Below are positions 29,957 through 39,553 of a stretch of DNA of 64,000 nucleotides, piece after piece (the first letter of the stretch is position 1; the number at the start of each line of letters is the position of its first letter). Made by a program: the position numbers and the translations under genes. This DNA comes from Flavobacterium sp. (GTDB lineage: Bacteria > Bacteroidota > Bacteroidia > Flavobacteriales > Flavobacteriaceae): assembly GCA_029946065.1 (NCBI GenBank), contig JAQSDU010000015.1:107686-171685 (forward strand), written 5' to 3'. The notes below the pieces were generated by a model, which ran no database searches, had not been told where the DNA came from, and saw only the letters and a program-made list of their open reading frames with translations.

Positions 29957-31279
29957 TTAATATGAGATATAATAGATTTTTAGTTTTAGCTTGTTTTCGG
30001 TATTTTTTTGATTACCCAAAACAATTCTGTCAACTCCTTTGGAAACATTAGGATATGTAAAAATTAAAGACGATTTTTTGCTTGATTTTAGCATTTCATG
30101 ATATAAAAAAGAGCCAATATTGATTTTATAACCGATATCTTCGTTAAACTCATCGCTACTGTTGTTGAGCAATGCCAATCGGTCAGTTCCATCCTGATAG
30201 GTTAGGCTTCCGGAAATTCTATTTAAATTATCGCACACAAATACTTTCAGGGAATCTTTAAGAGGGTAGCGCGTAGAATAAGAATTTTTAACGGGCTTTA
30301 TGATCAATTCGGCATCGACGATTATTCCTTTTTCCGAAATATATTTTAATTGTTGAATGTGAGGAAAATCTATTCTGCATGCAATGCCGCTTCCCGACTG
30401 AATATAACCGCTATTGTTGGTCAGGTTGCTTGGTAGTTTATCATTTGAAGCAGGTAAATTTTGTAATATCGTACCTGTTCGGTCTAACGAAATATTATTG
30501 AATTGCTTGGTATTATCGGCAACTTCAAAATCTTTATAAAGCGATTCTTCCTCACCCGATGTACTGGCTTCAGAATAGTAAAGCCGCACAACGCTACTTG
30601 TTTTAAAACCAATTACATTCGCGGATGTTGTGGTATTGGGCTTTATTACAATTCCTTTAAAAAAATCAATGAATTCATCATTATTGGTTATTGCATTGGT
30701 TTTTAATTTTTGAAATAGCGCCATTCCAAAATTATTATCCAGCCTTATGTTTACAGAATCTTTCTCATTGGGTTTTGGATAGTAAGACAAAGTACCAATG
30801 CTTTCCAGATCGTAGTTTAATACACTGCTATTGTAAAAGTTTTCGTCGTCAACATTTGGTTTTACTTTTTGAATTAATTTATGAATATTGATAGTTTGAA
30901 GTTTGGTGGTATCGCCATAATAATACCTGTCATACCTTAGGATCATAGCAATCGAGTCAAAGACATAATTGGGTACTTCGGTATTTGAATTGCCATTGTC
31001 TAATTCAAAATTCTTGGGTGTTAACTGGAAATAGCTTTCCGATTTTACTTTACCATATATTGGGTCATCATAATTTCCAATCAAAATTCGACTTCTATCG
31101 GATGTTATTAAGGAATCGAAATTTATAGTTGCTACATCAACGGTGAGCGTATCAATTAAGATGACTTTATTATTCAGGCCTAAATATTCGTTGCCTACAA
31201 CAAACTCACCATTTTGAATATCGGTTTCACACGACGTAAATGCAAATAGGCCTAAGGATAAAAACAATACATACTTCAT
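29957..31279 (-). CDS. DUF4270 family lipoprotein
   Basis: 440 aa. Lipoprotein signal peptide with Cys at 17 (LFAFTSC|ETD). The body is beta-rich, with DPIYGKVKSESYFQL and the repeated Asp/Asn-rich segments typical of DUF4270. Predicted to be anchored to the outer membrane; biochemical role not established. First gene of a minus-strand operon with the beta-barrel at 28721, and divergent from the DUF6268-like gene. Both divergent promoters have the same TAGATTTG box. Confidence 0.82.
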   Translation of the reverse strand: MKYVLFLSLGLFAFTSCETDIQNGEFVVGNEYLGLNNKVILIDTLTVDVATINFDSLITSDRSRILIGNYDDPIYGKVKSESYFQLTPKNFELDNGNSNTEVPNYVFDSIAMILRYDRYYYGDTTKLQTINIHKLIQKVKPNVDDENFYNSSVLNYDLESIGTLSYYPKPNEKDSVNIRLDNNFGMALFQKLKTNAITNNDEFIDFFKGIVIKPNTTTSANVIGFKTSSVVRLYYSEASTSGEEESLYKDFEVADNTKQFNNISLDRTGTILQNLPASNDKLPSNLTNNSGYIQSGSGIACRIDFPHIQQLKYISEKGIIVDAELIIKPVKNSYSTRYPLKDSLKVFVCDNLNRISGSLTYQDGTDRLALLNNSSDEFNEDIGYKINIGSFLYHEMLKSSKKSSLIFTYPNVSKGVDRIVLGNQKNTENKLKLKIYYISY

Positions 31280-31292
31280 GGTTTTTTTGTTT

Positions 31293-31300
31293 CAAATCTA
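31293..31300 (-). promoter_or_regulatory. -7 box of DUF4270 operon
   Basis: Minus strand TAGATTTG (perfect TAnnTTTG), preceded by TTG at a 22-nt spacer, 13 nt upstream of the ATG. The same octamer serves the divergent gene. Confidence 0.5.
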
Positions 31301-31484
31301 TATTGCTTTCACTATTTCCACACAATAATATATACCAAGAACATAAATACATCTATCATTTGACCGGAAACAGCGATAATGCTAATTTTTGATACACCAT
31401 ATTGATTCAACTATAATTTATGGCAATTGGTATAGGGAAAAGGCTTTCTCATATATATTTTTTTTTTGAAGCCACCAACTAAAA

Positions 31485-31492
31485 TAGATTTG
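31485..31492 (+). promoter_or_regulatory. -7 box of the Kelch/LytTR operon
   Basis: TAGATTTG with TTG at 31466-31468 (16-nt spacer), 18 bp before the ATG at 31511. It is identical to the -7 box of the divergent operon. Confidence 0.5.
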
Positions 31493-31510
31493 CCCTAATA
31501 ATCAATTTAA

Positions 31511-32353
31511 ATGAAGAAAGTAATTTTTGTAAAGCTGTTGTGTATGCTTTTTTTTAGTAGTGTAAATGCGCAAATCGATTTTTCAACTTATACGGTTATT
31601 ACAGGTCAAACGACTAACGCTATAAAAGTTAATGAAGCTTTACTTGGCAGTAGTTTTAAGAAAGAATTGAATTCAAAATACAGTTTTGCTGCAGATGTTA
31701 AATATGGCTACAAAAATCTTGCTTATTCCGATGGTGCCTTTTCAGGCTATTTTTTAAATGAATTTGAAAAGTTGGAGAGTATTTTGGATTTTACCTATTC
31801 AGAGCATAAAAAGCGCAGGTACCATTTTAATTTGCAACCTTTTATTGCTAATGAAAACCAGTTAAAATTATCTTCATTATATGTTTTGTATGCGTTTAAA
31901 ACAGATTTTATTATAAATCAAAAAAATGCTTTGACTATAGGTGCTGCCAAGTCTTCTATTTTTGGAAAACCGTCATTGATTCCCATTATTAGTTATGAGT
32001 ATAAATATAGTGATCGCCTTAATTTGTCAATCGGATTTCCAGAAACCAAATTCAAATACGCGAATAATTCCAGAAACAATTTTGTTTTGAAAAATGACTT
32101 TAATGGCAGTTTTTATGCCCTGGATACCACCTCAAAATTATTGTTTGATACTAGCAGCAAGGCCAGTTTTTCGCAAATGACGACATCTTTTGAATATGAA
32201 AGAAATCTGGATGCCAATTGGTTTTTGAATTTTAAAGCTGGCTATGATTTTAATAGAAAGTATCTCCTCCTTGATAACAATTACCATACTACTTTCAATT
32301 TTGATATGGAAGACGGTTTCAACTTAGGATTAAAAATTAAATACAAATATTAA
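31511..32353 (+). CDS. Outer-membrane beta-barrel protein, DUF6268-like
   Basis: 280 aa: signal peptide about 1-20 (ending SSVNAQ), then alternating hydrophobic/aromatic beta strands (YSFAADVKYGYKNLAY, RLNLSIGFPETKFKYAN) ending GLKIKYKY, a classic barrel C-terminus. The DUF6268 assignment is from memory of the family and its neighbours and is tentative. First gene of a five-gene operon with Kelch, DUF4907, kinase and regulator. Confidence 0.65.
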   Translation: MKKVIFVKLLCMLFFSSVNAQIDFSTYTVITGQTTNAIKVNEALLGSSFKKELNSKYSFAADVKYGYKNLAYSDGAFSGYFLNEFEKLESILDFTYSEHKKRRYHFNLQPFIANENQLKLSSLYVLYAFKTDFIINQKNALTIGAAKSSIFGKPSLIPIISYEYKYSDRLNLSIGFPETKFKYANNSRNNFVLKNDFNGSFYALDTTSKLLFDTSSKASFSQMTTSFEYERNLDANWFLNFKAGYDFNRKYLLLDNNYHTTFNFDMEDGFNLGLKIKYKY

Positions 32354-32370
32354 TATAAAAATTGTAAATT

Positions 32371-33369
32371 ATGAATAGATTAAAAAAATTGCTGGTACTT
32401 TCGTTGGTTTTGAATGGATTCGTTTTCACTGCTTGTAATAGAGACGATGACGAGGATGAATTGAAAGGCAACTGGCTTCAAAAATCATCCTTTGACGGAC
32501 CAGCCAGATCCAATACGGCTAGTTTTATAATTGATAACTTGGTTTATGTAGCCACAGGTTATACTGGTGATGATTATTTAAAAGATTTATGGGTGTATAA
32601 TTCAGAAGGCGATTTTTGGGAACAAAAAGCAGATTTTATCGGCGTAAAAAGAAGTTCCGCAAGTGCATTTGAATTAAACGGCAAAGGCTATGTGGGATTG
32701 GGATATGACGGTACTAACCGACTCAAGGATTTTTATGAATACAACCCAGCAAACGATACTTGGACACAAAAAGCAGATTTTATAGGGACCCCTAGATACG
32801 GTGCTGTAGGTTTTCAGGTAGCAGGCAAAGCTTTTTTTGGAACAGGCTATGACGGAAATTTCCTAAAGGATTTTTATCAATATGATCCCGTAGCCAACAC
32901 TTGGTCTGTTTCTAATGGTTTTGGAGGCAATAAAAGAAGAAACGCTACGGTGTTTGTTATTGAAGATAAAGCCTATTTGGGAACCGGTACTAATAATAAT
33001 GTCAATCAAATTGATTTTTGGGAATTTAATGGAACAACTGAAGTTTGGACCAAAAAAAGAGATATAGATGCTGGCGACGATGGCGATTATAACGAAGATT
33101 ATCACCTAATACGTTCCAATGCAGTAAGTTTTGTCATCGATGGATTGGGTTATCTGGCAACAGGTGACAGTTCGACTTCGGTATGGCAATATAATTCGCT
33201 GACTGATTTGTGGACAGAAAAAACAGGACTTGAAGCGTCAGGTAGAAATGATGCCATAGGATTCTCTGTAAACAATAGGGGTTTTGTGATGTTGGGCAGA
33301 CAAGGCACCGGTTATTTTGATGATTCGTACGAGTTTAAACCTAACGATGAACAAGTTGACAATGATTAA
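32371..33369 (+). CDS. Kelch-repeat lipoprotein
   Basis: 332 aa. Lipoprotein signal peptide with lipobox FTAC and Cys22, followed by an acidic linker (NRDDDEDELKG). Six or so Kelch-type repeats follow with the motif G-x-x-Y-x-G-x-G-(Y/T)-x-x-x-x-x-x-x-D-(F/L)-W/Y-x-Y and WxxKxxF, forming a beta-propeller on the outer membrane. It probably binds protein or carbohydrate; no galactose-oxidase catalytic residues were recognised. The next gene overlaps its end by 8 nt. Confidence 0.88.
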   Translation: MNRLKKLLVLSLVLNGFVFTACNRDDDEDELKGNWLQKSSFDGPARSNTASFIIDNLVYVATGYTGDDYLKDLWVYNSEGDFWEQKADFIGVKRSSASAFELNGKGYVGLGYDGTNRLKDFYEYNPANDTWTQKADFIGTPRYGAVGFQVAGKAFFGTGYDGNFLKDFYQYDPVANTWSVSNGFGGNKRRNATVFVIEDKAYLGTGTNNNVNQIDFWEFNGTTEVWTKKRDIDAGDDGDYNEDYHLIRSNAVSFVIDGLGYLATGDSSTSVWQYNSLTDLWTEKTGLEASGRNDAIGFSVNNRGFVMLGRQGTGYFDDSYEFKPNDEQVDND

Positions 33370-33682
33370 TCCATCTTTTTTACGTGGCTTGAAATTAATT
33401 TCGGTGGTCTTGATTTTTGCCACGACTACTTACTGTCAGCACAAAGAAATTTATGAGGTAGAAGCTTATAAAATTAATCAAGATTGGGGCTATTGCATTT
33501 TAAAGAACAATAAGATTATTATCAAACAAAGTACGATCCCTACTTATACGAACTTGGTTCGCTTTAAAAGCCAAAAAGACGCGCTGAAAGTGGGGGAATT
33601 GGTAGTAGATAGAATCAAAAATAATTTATCCCCGACCATAACTAAAAAAGATTTAATTTTATTGAAAATAGAAAATAGATGA
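33362..33682 (+). CDS. DUF4907 family protein
   Basis: 106 aa from the ATG at 33362; in-frame ATGs further upstream lie inside the Kelch gene. N-terminal signal peptide (SVVLIFATTTYC) with a possible lipobox Cys, then a compact DUF4907-like domain (EVEAYKINQDWGYCILKNNKIIIKQ ... QKDALKVGELVVDRIK). Function unknown; in Bacteroidota it travels with Kelch lipoproteins. It overlaps both neighbours (8 nt and 4 nt), indicating translational coupling. Confidence 0.8.
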   Translation: MINPSFLRGLKLISVVLIFATTTYCQHKEIYEVEAYKINQDWGYCILKNNKIIIKQSTIPTYTNLVRFKSQKDALKVGELVVDRIKNNLSPTITKKDLILLKIENR

Positions 33683-34758
33683 AGTTATTAGCTAAAGCAA
33701 AGAATTCTAAACGCATTATTCTGTTGCATATCTTTCTTTGGATTTTTTTTATCTGTTGTGGTATAATTCCGTTATTACAAAATCGATATCAATTTGGTAT
33801 TGATTTTTTTGTTGAATGGTTTTCCTATATTTTATTGTTCTACCTCAATTATATTTATTTAACCTCAAAACTCTTATTCAAAAAAGAGTATGCCCTCTAT
33901 TTTGCCATTTTGCTATTTGTAGTGCTTTTTTTTACGGTATCAAGACTTCTTTTTTTTGTGACCGATTTTCAGGAAGTAATTGGTCCGAAAATTTATGATC
34001 ATTTAGGGAATAAGATTATTTTAAAAAAAATGTTACTTAAAAATGCCCCCTTTATTTTTAAAATCGGATTATCGTTTCCCTATTTAATTATAATATTCAT
34101 TAGTTTAATTTTAAAGACTTTATCAGAATATTACATTCAGCAAAAAAATGAACTCATTGCCGAAAATGACCGCAAAAATGCAGAACTTCGGTATTTAAGA
34201 AAGCAAATTAATCCCCATTTTTTATTTAATAGCTTGAATGCCATTTATGCATTAGCCAATAAGAAGTCTGATTTGGTTACCGATGCGATTGTTACACTAT
34301 CAGAATTAATGCGCTATATGCTATATGAAACCGACAGTAAATCGGTACTCCTTGAAAAGGAAATCAATTATATTAAAAATTATATAGAATTACAGAAATT
34401 AAGGCTTAATGATATCGAAAATATTCACATCAATATTCAAGGAAATACACAAAATAAATATATTGAACCGCTACTTTTAATCTCTTTTATCGAAAATGCT
34501 TTTAAGTTTGGTACAGATTACAAAGGCGCCACCCGAGTTAGAATTAAAATTGTTATAAAAGATAATGATTTGGATTTTTTAGTAGAAAATAGGATTGAAA
34601 AAAAGAATGTGAACACAAAAAATTCAGGAATAGGTATATCTAATATCGAAAATAGATTGAAATTATTATATCCTGATTCTCATACGCTTATCATCAGTGA
34701 GGAAGATAATACCTACAAAGTACTTTTAAATTTGAAACTTGATCAGATGCAATACTAA
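33679..34758 (+). CDS. LytS-type sensor histidine kinase
   Basis: 359 aa. Four TM helices in the first ~145 residues, a coiled-coil linker, the His_kinase domain with phospho-acceptor His180 in RKQINPHFLFNSLNAIY, and a HATPase with N box IENAFKFG and G box KNSGIGISNIENRLKLLYP. It phosphorylates the LytTR regulator encoded 15 bp downstream. There is no periplasmic sensor domain, so the signal is probably intramembrane. Placement after the Kelch and DUF4907 genes suggests it monitors that surface system. Confidence 0.93.
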   Translation: MKLLAKAKNSKRIILLHIFLWIFFICCGIIPLLQNRYQFGIDFFVEWFSYILLFYLNYIYLTSKLLFKKEYALYFAILLFVVLFFTVSRLLFFVTDFQEVIGPKIYDHLGNKIILKKMLLKNAPFIFKIGLSFPYLIIIFISLILKTLSEYYIQQKNELIAENDRKNAELRYLRKQINPHFLFNSLNAIYALANKKSDLVTDAIVTLSELMRYMLYETDSKSVLLEKEINYIKNYIELQKLRLNDIENIHINIQGNTQNKYIEPLLLISFIENAFKFGTDYKGATRVRIKIVIKDNDLDFLVENRIEKKNVNTKNSGIGISNIENRLKLLYPDSHTLIISEEDNTYKVLLNLKLDQMQY

Positions 34759-34773
34759 TAAAAATCAAAATTC

Positions 34774-35484
34774 ATGAAATGTATCATTATAGACGATGAA
34801 CCATTGGCAGTCGATCTGCTCAGAGATTTTGTAGAAAAAGTTGTTTCTTTAGAACTTATTTGCACTTTCAATAACGCATTAGATGCCATTTCCTATATCA
34901 ATCAAAACAACGTTGACTTGGTTTTTTTAGATATAGAAATGCCTCATTTTACCGGAATTGATTTTATTAATGCGATAGAAAAAAAACCATTGATAATCTT
35001 TACTACTGCCTATTCCAATTATGCCGTTGAAGGTTTTGATTTTGGCGCTATTGATTATTTAATTAAGCCAATCCCATTTCATCGTTTTTTGAAAGCCGTC
35101 ATGCGTGCGCAACATGCTTTTAATCCAAATATTCCAGTACAAGAAACACCTCAAACGGCATTAGAGGACAAGAATAATTTTATGTTTTTTAGGTCTGAAT
35201 ATGAGAATATTAAAATCAATTTTATTGACATTTTATTCATAGAAGGATTGAAAGATTATGTGAAAATATATACTGTTGATGGCAAATATATTTTAACGTT
35301 AATGAGCTTAATAAAATTAGAAAATATGCTCAATAATAAGGGATTTTCGAGAATTCATCGCTCCTATATTGTCAATTTGATACACATTAAATCGATACAA
35401 AAAAATAAAGTGCTCATTGCTGATAAAAGACTCCCCATAAGTGACAGTTATAAAGTTGATTTTTTTAAGAAAATCAATCTTTGA
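34774..35484 (+). CDS. LytTR response regulator
   Basis: 236 aa. Receiver domain about 1-120 with acidic pocket DDE (7-9), phospho-acceptor Asp53 in LVFLDIEMP and Lys in LIKP. The C-terminal LytTR DNA-binding domain (about 140-236) contains FIEGLKDYVKIYTVDGKYI and FSRIHRSYIVNLIHI. It pairs with the upstream kinase; its likely targets are the two divergent operons sharing TAGATTTG boxes at 31293 and 31485 (inference). Confidence 0.94.
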   Translation: MKCIIIDDEPLAVDLLRDFVEKVVSLELICTFNNALDAISYINQNNVDLVFLDIEMPHFTGIDFINAIEKKPLIIFTTAYSNYAVEGFDFGAIDYLIKPIPFHRFLKAVMRAQHAFNPNIPVQETPQTALEDKNNFMFFRSEYENIKINFIDILFIEGLKDYVKIYTVDGKYILTLMSLIKLENMLNNKGFSRIHRSYIVNLIHIKSIQKNKVLIADKRLPISDSYKVDFFKKINL

Positions 35485-35581
35485 TGACGCAAATATCTAA
35501 ATAAAGGTTTATTTAATTCCGTGAATTATAGATAGGAAAAAATACATCTTTTTGAAATTTTAATAATTGAATTAAGGTTCC

Positions 35582-35589
35582 TACTTTTG
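35582..35589 (+). promoter_or_regulatory. -7 box of TSUP gene, leaderless spacing
   Basis: TACTTTTG is a perfect TAnnTTTG and is followed by four bases (TCTT) and the ATG at 35594. Transcription would begin at the start codon. Confidence 0.45.
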
Positions 35590-35593
35590 TCTT

Positions 35594-36361
35594 ATGGAAA
35601 CCTATCTGGCCTTATTGTGCCTTGCCGCTTTCGCTGCCGGATTTATAGACGCTGTTGTAGGCGGCGGCGGACTCATACAAACACCAATGGGATTAATATT
35701 ATTGCCCAATCTTCCCATCGCCAATATTTCGGCGACATTAAAAATCCCGTCTTTTACCGGCACATTTTTCGCTGCAGTCCAATACCTAAAGGAACTAAAA
35801 ATGGACTGGAAACTGCTCATCACCATGATGGTGCTTGCTGTTCCTTCCGCATTTGCAGGTTCTGAATTGTTGATACACGTGAGCAACAGTTTTATGAAAC
35901 CACTTTTATTGATTGTTCTTTCAATTTTGGTGGTTTATACCTATGCCAAAAAGAATTTCGGACAACATACCCACAAATCCCATTCTCGAACGCAACAATT
36001 GCTTTATGCCATAATCATTAGCATTTGCGTCGGATTCTATGATGGTTTTATCGGTCCCGGAACGGGTAGTTTTTTCGTTTTGGCTTTCATCACTTTATTA
36101 GGTTTTGATTTCCTGAACGCTTCGGCGAATGCGAAAATGGTGAACCTCGCTACCAATTTCGGTTCGATATGTCTGTTTGTTATCAAAGGAAAAATCATCT
36201 GGCATATTGCACTGCCGATGGCGGTTTGCAATGGACTCGGCGGTTATGTTGGTGCTAAGCTTGCCATCAGCAAAGGCAATAAATTCATCCGAATTTTCTT
36301 TTTGATAGTGATTATCGGCACATTGATACGATTTGCCTATGACGTTTTTTCTGGAAAATGA
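35594..36361 (+). CDS. TSUP (TauE/SafE) family anion transporter
   Basis: 255 aa with seven or eight hydrophobic helices. Family motifs include AAFAAGFIDAVVGGGGLIQTP near the N-terminus and its pseudo-repeat GFYDGFIGPGTGSFFVLAF in the second half, consistent with the internal duplication of TSUP proteins. The family exports sulfite, sulfoacetate or other small sulfur or organic anions; the substrate here is unknown. Monocistronic. Confidence 0.9.
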   Translation: METYLALLCLAAFAAGFIDAVVGGGGLIQTPMGLILLPNLPIANISATLKIPSFTGTFFAAVQYLKELKMDWKLLITMMVLAVPSAFAGSELLIHVSNSFMKPLLLIVLSILVVYTYAKKNFGQHTHKSHSRTQQLLYAIIISICVGFYDGFIGPGTGSFFVLAFITLLGFDFLNASANAKMVNLATNFGSICLFVIKGKIIWHIALPMAVCNGLGGYVGAKLAISKGNKFIRIFFLIVIIGTLIRFAYDVFSGK

Positions 36362-36477
36362 TGTTAGTTTTTTTAGATTTTAAGACTTTTTGACGGTAAG
36401 ATTATAAGATTGCTTTAGTTCTCATTTATTCATCCGCTAATTATCTAATTTTCTCATTATCTAATTTTCTAATTCCC

Positions 36478-36485
36478 TATTTTTG
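36478..36485 (+). promoter_or_regulatory. -7 box of the UvrD-type helicase gene
   Basis: TATTTTTG (perfect TAnnTTTG), 15 nt before the ATG at 36501. The preceding 45 bases are a low-complexity tandem of ATTATCTAATTTTCT units (36441-36475). Confidence 0.45.
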
Positions 36486-36500
36486 CACTACAAAATTGTT

Positions 36501-38837
36501 ATGAAATCCATGCAGCATTATATCGACCAGCTCAACGAAGCGCAACGTGAACCCGTTTTGCAAAAAGACGGCCCGATGATCATCATTGCGGGCGCAGGTT
36601 CCGGAAAAACGCGTGTGCTCACCATGCGTATTGCTTATTTGATGAGCCTTGGCGTGGATTCGTTTAGCATATTGGCACTTACTTTTACCAATAAAGCGGC
36701 ACGTGAAATGAAGAAACGTATCGCCGATATTGTGGGTTCCAACGAGGCCAAGAATCTGTGGATGGGTACTTTTCACTCGGTTTTCGCAAGAATTTTGCGT
36801 TCCGAAGCAGATAAATTGGGATATCCATCGAATTTTACAATTTATGATACGCAGGATTCCGTTCGTTTGATTTCGGCGATTATCAAAGAAATGCAACTCG
36901 ACAGAGATGTTTATAAACCAAAACAGGTACTCGGGAGAATTTCTTCTTATAAAAACAGCCTCATTACCGTAAAAGCATATTTCAATAATCAGGATTTGCA
37001 GGAAGCCGATGCGATGTCTAAAAAACCACGTTTGGGAGAAATTTATCAAAATTATGTGGAACGCTGCTTTAAAGCCGGCGCTATGGATTTTGATGATTTA
37101 TTGCTCAAAACTAATGAATTGCTGAACCGTTTTCCTGATGTATTGGCGAAATACCAAAACCGTTTTCGTTATATTTTGGTCGATGAGTACCAAGATACCA
37201 ACCACTCGCAGTACTTGATTGTACGTGCTTTGTCAGATCGTTTTCAAAATATCTGTGTTGTCGGGGATGATGCGCAGAGTATTTATGCGTTCCGTGGAGC
37301 AAACATCAACAACATTCTAAATTTTCAGAAAGACTACGAAAATGTAAAGACTTATCGTTTGGAACAGAATTACCGTTCGACTAAAAATATCGTTGAAGCG
37401 GCGAATTCCATCATCGATAAAAATAAGACCAAGCTCGATAAAATTGTTTGGACTGCCAATGCCGACGGCTCCAAAATTAAGATTCACCGCAGCATGACCG
37501 ATGGTGAAGAAGGCCGATTTGTAGCCAGTACCATTTTCGAGCAGAAGATGCAAAACCAGATGATGAATGGGCAGTTTGCCATTTTATACCGCACCAACGC
37601 CCAATCTCGTGCGATGGAAGATGCTTTGCGAAAACGCGATATTCCGTATCGAATTTACGGAGGATTATCTTTTTATCAAAGGAAAGAAATCAAGGATGTA
37701 CTTTGTTATTTGCGCCTTATTATCAATCCGAAAGACGAAGAAGCACTTGTTCGCGTTATCAATTATCCGGCACGAGGCATCGGCGATACAACGGTTGAAA
37801 AGCTTGTTATTGCTGCGAATCACTACAAACGTTCGATTTTTGAAGTGATGCAGAACATCGATAAAATCGATTTAAAACTGAATTCAGGCACCAAAAATAA
37901 ATTGCAGGATTTTGTCACAATGATTCAGAGTTTCCAAGTTATCAATCAAAATCAGGATGCTTTTTTTCTTACCGATCATGTCACCAAAAAAACCGGACTG
38001 ATTCAGGAACTCAAGAAAGACGCTACACCGGAAGGCATCGCCAGAATTGAAAATATTGAAGAATTACTAAACGGTATCAAGGATTTCATCGAAGGACAAA
38101 AAGAAATCGACGGCGCCCGTGGTGCTTTGGCAGAATTTATGGAAGATGTTGCCCTCGCGACCGATTTGGACAAAGACACTGGCGATGATGATCGCGTGGC
38201 TTTGATGACGATTCACCTGGCAAAAGGCCTTGAATTTCCATATGTTTTCATCGTAGGAATGGAAGAAGATTTGTTTCCGAGTGCCATGAGTGTCAGCACC
38301 AGAAGCGAATTAGAAGAAGAACGCCGTTTGTTTTACGTCGCCATTACACGAGCGGAGCACCAAGCCTATCTTACTTATGCACAATCGCGTTACCGTTGGG
38401 GAAAATTGACCGACAGTGAGCCTTCGCGTTTTATTGATGAAATTGACGGAAGGTTTTTGGAATACCTTTCACCAGAAGAAACCAATTATCGATACAAGCC
38501 GATGATTGATGCCGATATTTTTGGTGATGTCGATAAATCCAAATTGCGTTTGGCGAAGCCCATTGCGGGCACACCTCCAAAGTATATTACTGACAACGAA
38601 CCACGACCAGACATCAATATCCGAAAACTCAAACCTATGGGCAATACACCTGCAAGTGCCAATTTGTTTGACAGTAAATTAACCATAGGCAATGTCGTGA
38701 TGCACGAACGTTTTGGCAGGGGCGAAGTCATCAATCTTGAAGGTAGTGGCGCGGATAAAAAAGCAGAAATCAGGTTTGAAGTCGGCGGCATTAAAAAATT
38801 ACTACTGCGATTCGCAAAACTTGATGTTATAGGGTAG
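36501..38837 (+). CDS. UvrD/PcrA-type superfamily 1 DNA helicase
   Basis: 778 aa from the ATG at 36501; the longer frame begins with a TTG inside the -7 box. Motifs in order: Q motif LNEAQREPV, Walker A IIAGAGSGKTR, Ia LTFTNKAAREMKKRI, Walker B ILVDEYQDTN, III VVGDDAQSIYAFRGA, IV QNYRSTKNI, V MTIHLAKGLEFP and VI LFYVAITRAEHQAYL. The last ~60 residues form a Tudor-like C-terminal domain (HERFGRGEVINLEG ... KKLLLRFAKLDVIG) as in PcrA, which in other bacteria contacts RNA polymerase. It unwinds DNA 3'-5' in nucleotide excision repair and at transcription-replication conflicts. Confidence 0.95.
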   Translation: MKSMQHYIDQLNEAQREPVLQKDGPMIIIAGAGSGKTRVLTMRIAYLMSLGVDSFSILALTFTNKAAREMKKRIADIVGSNEAKNLWMGTFHSVFARILRSEADKLGYPSNFTIYDTQDSVRLISAIIKEMQLDRDVYKPKQVLGRISSYKNSLITVKAYFNNQDLQEADAMSKKPRLGEIYQNYVERCFKAGAMDFDDLLLKTNELLNRFPDVLAKYQNRFRYILVDEYQDTNHSQYLIVRALSDRFQNICVVGDDAQSIYAFRGANINNILNFQKDYENVKTYRLEQNYRSTKNIVEAANSIIDKNKTKLDKIVWTANADGSKIKIHRSMTDGEEGRFVASTIFEQKMQNQMMNGQFAILYRTNAQSRAMEDALRKRDIPYRIYGGLSFYQRKEIKDVLCYLRLIINPKDEEALVRVINYPARGIGDTTVEKLVIAANHYKRSIFEVMQNIDKIDLKLNSGTKNKLQDFVTMIQSFQVINQNQDAFFLTDHVTKKTGLIQELKKDATPEGIARIENIEELLNGIKDFIEGQKEIDGARGALAEFMEDVALATDLDKDTGDDDRVALMTIHLAKGLEFPYVFIVGMEEDLFPSAMSVSTRSELEEERRLFYVAITRAEHQAYLTYAQSRYRWGKLTDSEPSRFIDEIDGRFLEYLSPEETNYRYKPMIDADIFGDVDKSKLRLAKPIAGTPPKYITDNEPRPDINIRKLKPMGNTPASANLFDSKLTIGNVVMHERFGRGEVINLEGSGADKKAEIRFEVGGIKKLLLRFAKLDVIG

Positions 38838-38843
38838 TTTAAA

Positions 38844-38862
38844 ATTTGTTCAAAGTTTAAGG
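38844..38862 (+). repeat. Dispersed AT-rich repeat unit (copy 1)
   Basis: ATTTGTTCAAAGTTTAAGG. Nearly the same sequence occurs inverted in the palindrome at 39998-40064, marking a dispersed intergenic repeat. Confidence 0.5.
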
Positions 38863-38932
38863 TTTAAAGTTGTTGGAAATCAGAAAAATGCGTAACTTCA
38901 ATTCATTCAAACCTATATCTTAAAATCTTAAA

Positions 38933-39553
38933 ATGTCCCAGTTCATAAAAATATACAACGATAACCCCAATGAATCTGCCATTGCCAAAGTGGTGAAAGT
39001 CTTGCGTGACGGTGGTTTGATCATTTATCCAACAGATACTGTTTACGGATTGGGTTGCGACATCACCAATACTAAAGCACTCGAACGCATTGCGAAAATA
39101 AAAGGTATTAAGTTGGAAAAAGCCAATTTTTCATTCGTTTGCTCCGATTTGAGTAATCTTTCGGATTATGTGAAGCAGATTGATTCTTCGACATTTAAAC
39201 TCTTAAAAAGGGCGCTTCCCGGACCATATACTTTTATTTTACCGGGCAATAACAACCTTCCGAAAGAATTTAAAAAGAAAACCACTGTCGGAATTCGTGT
39301 GCCCGACAATAATATTGCGCTTGAAATCGTTCGTCAATTGGGTAATCCTATTGTTTCGACTTCGATTCACGATGACGACGAAGTTTTAGAATATTCTACC
39401 GATCCGGAACTCATTTTTGAAAAATGGCAAAATCTTGTTGATGTCGTTATTGACGGAGGATATGGCGATAACGAAGCTTCTACGATAATCGACTTATCAG
39501 GTTTTGAACCGGTTGTTGTAAGGGAAGGCAAAGGATCAATTGATATTTTGTAA
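38933..39553 (+). CDS. YciO/TsaC-like (Sua5/YrdC family) protein
   Basis: 206 aa, the same length as YciO. YrdC-fold motifs: GGLIIYPTDTVYGLGCDI near 27-44, NFSFVCSDLSNLSDY near 65-80, LPGPYTFILPG near 95-105 and VGIRVPDN. The NF-x-x-(V/M)-C-x-DLS-x-L-S-x-Y block is the YciO branch rather than the canonical TsaC KxR/SxN threonylcarbamoyl-AMP synthase signature. A role in t6A tRNA modification is possible but less sure than for TsaC. The GNAT gene starts on its stop codon (TAATG). Confidence 0.85.
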   Translation: MSQFIKIYNDNPNESAIAKVVKVLRDGGLIIYPTDTVYGLGCDITNTKALERIAKIKGIKLEKANFSFVCSDLSNLSDYVKQIDSSTFKLLKRALPGPYTFILPGNNNLPKEFKKKTTVGIRVPDNNIALEIVRQLGNPIVSTSIHDDDEVLEYSTDPELIFEKWQNLVDVVIDGGYGDNEASTIIDLSGFEPVVVREGKGSIDIL

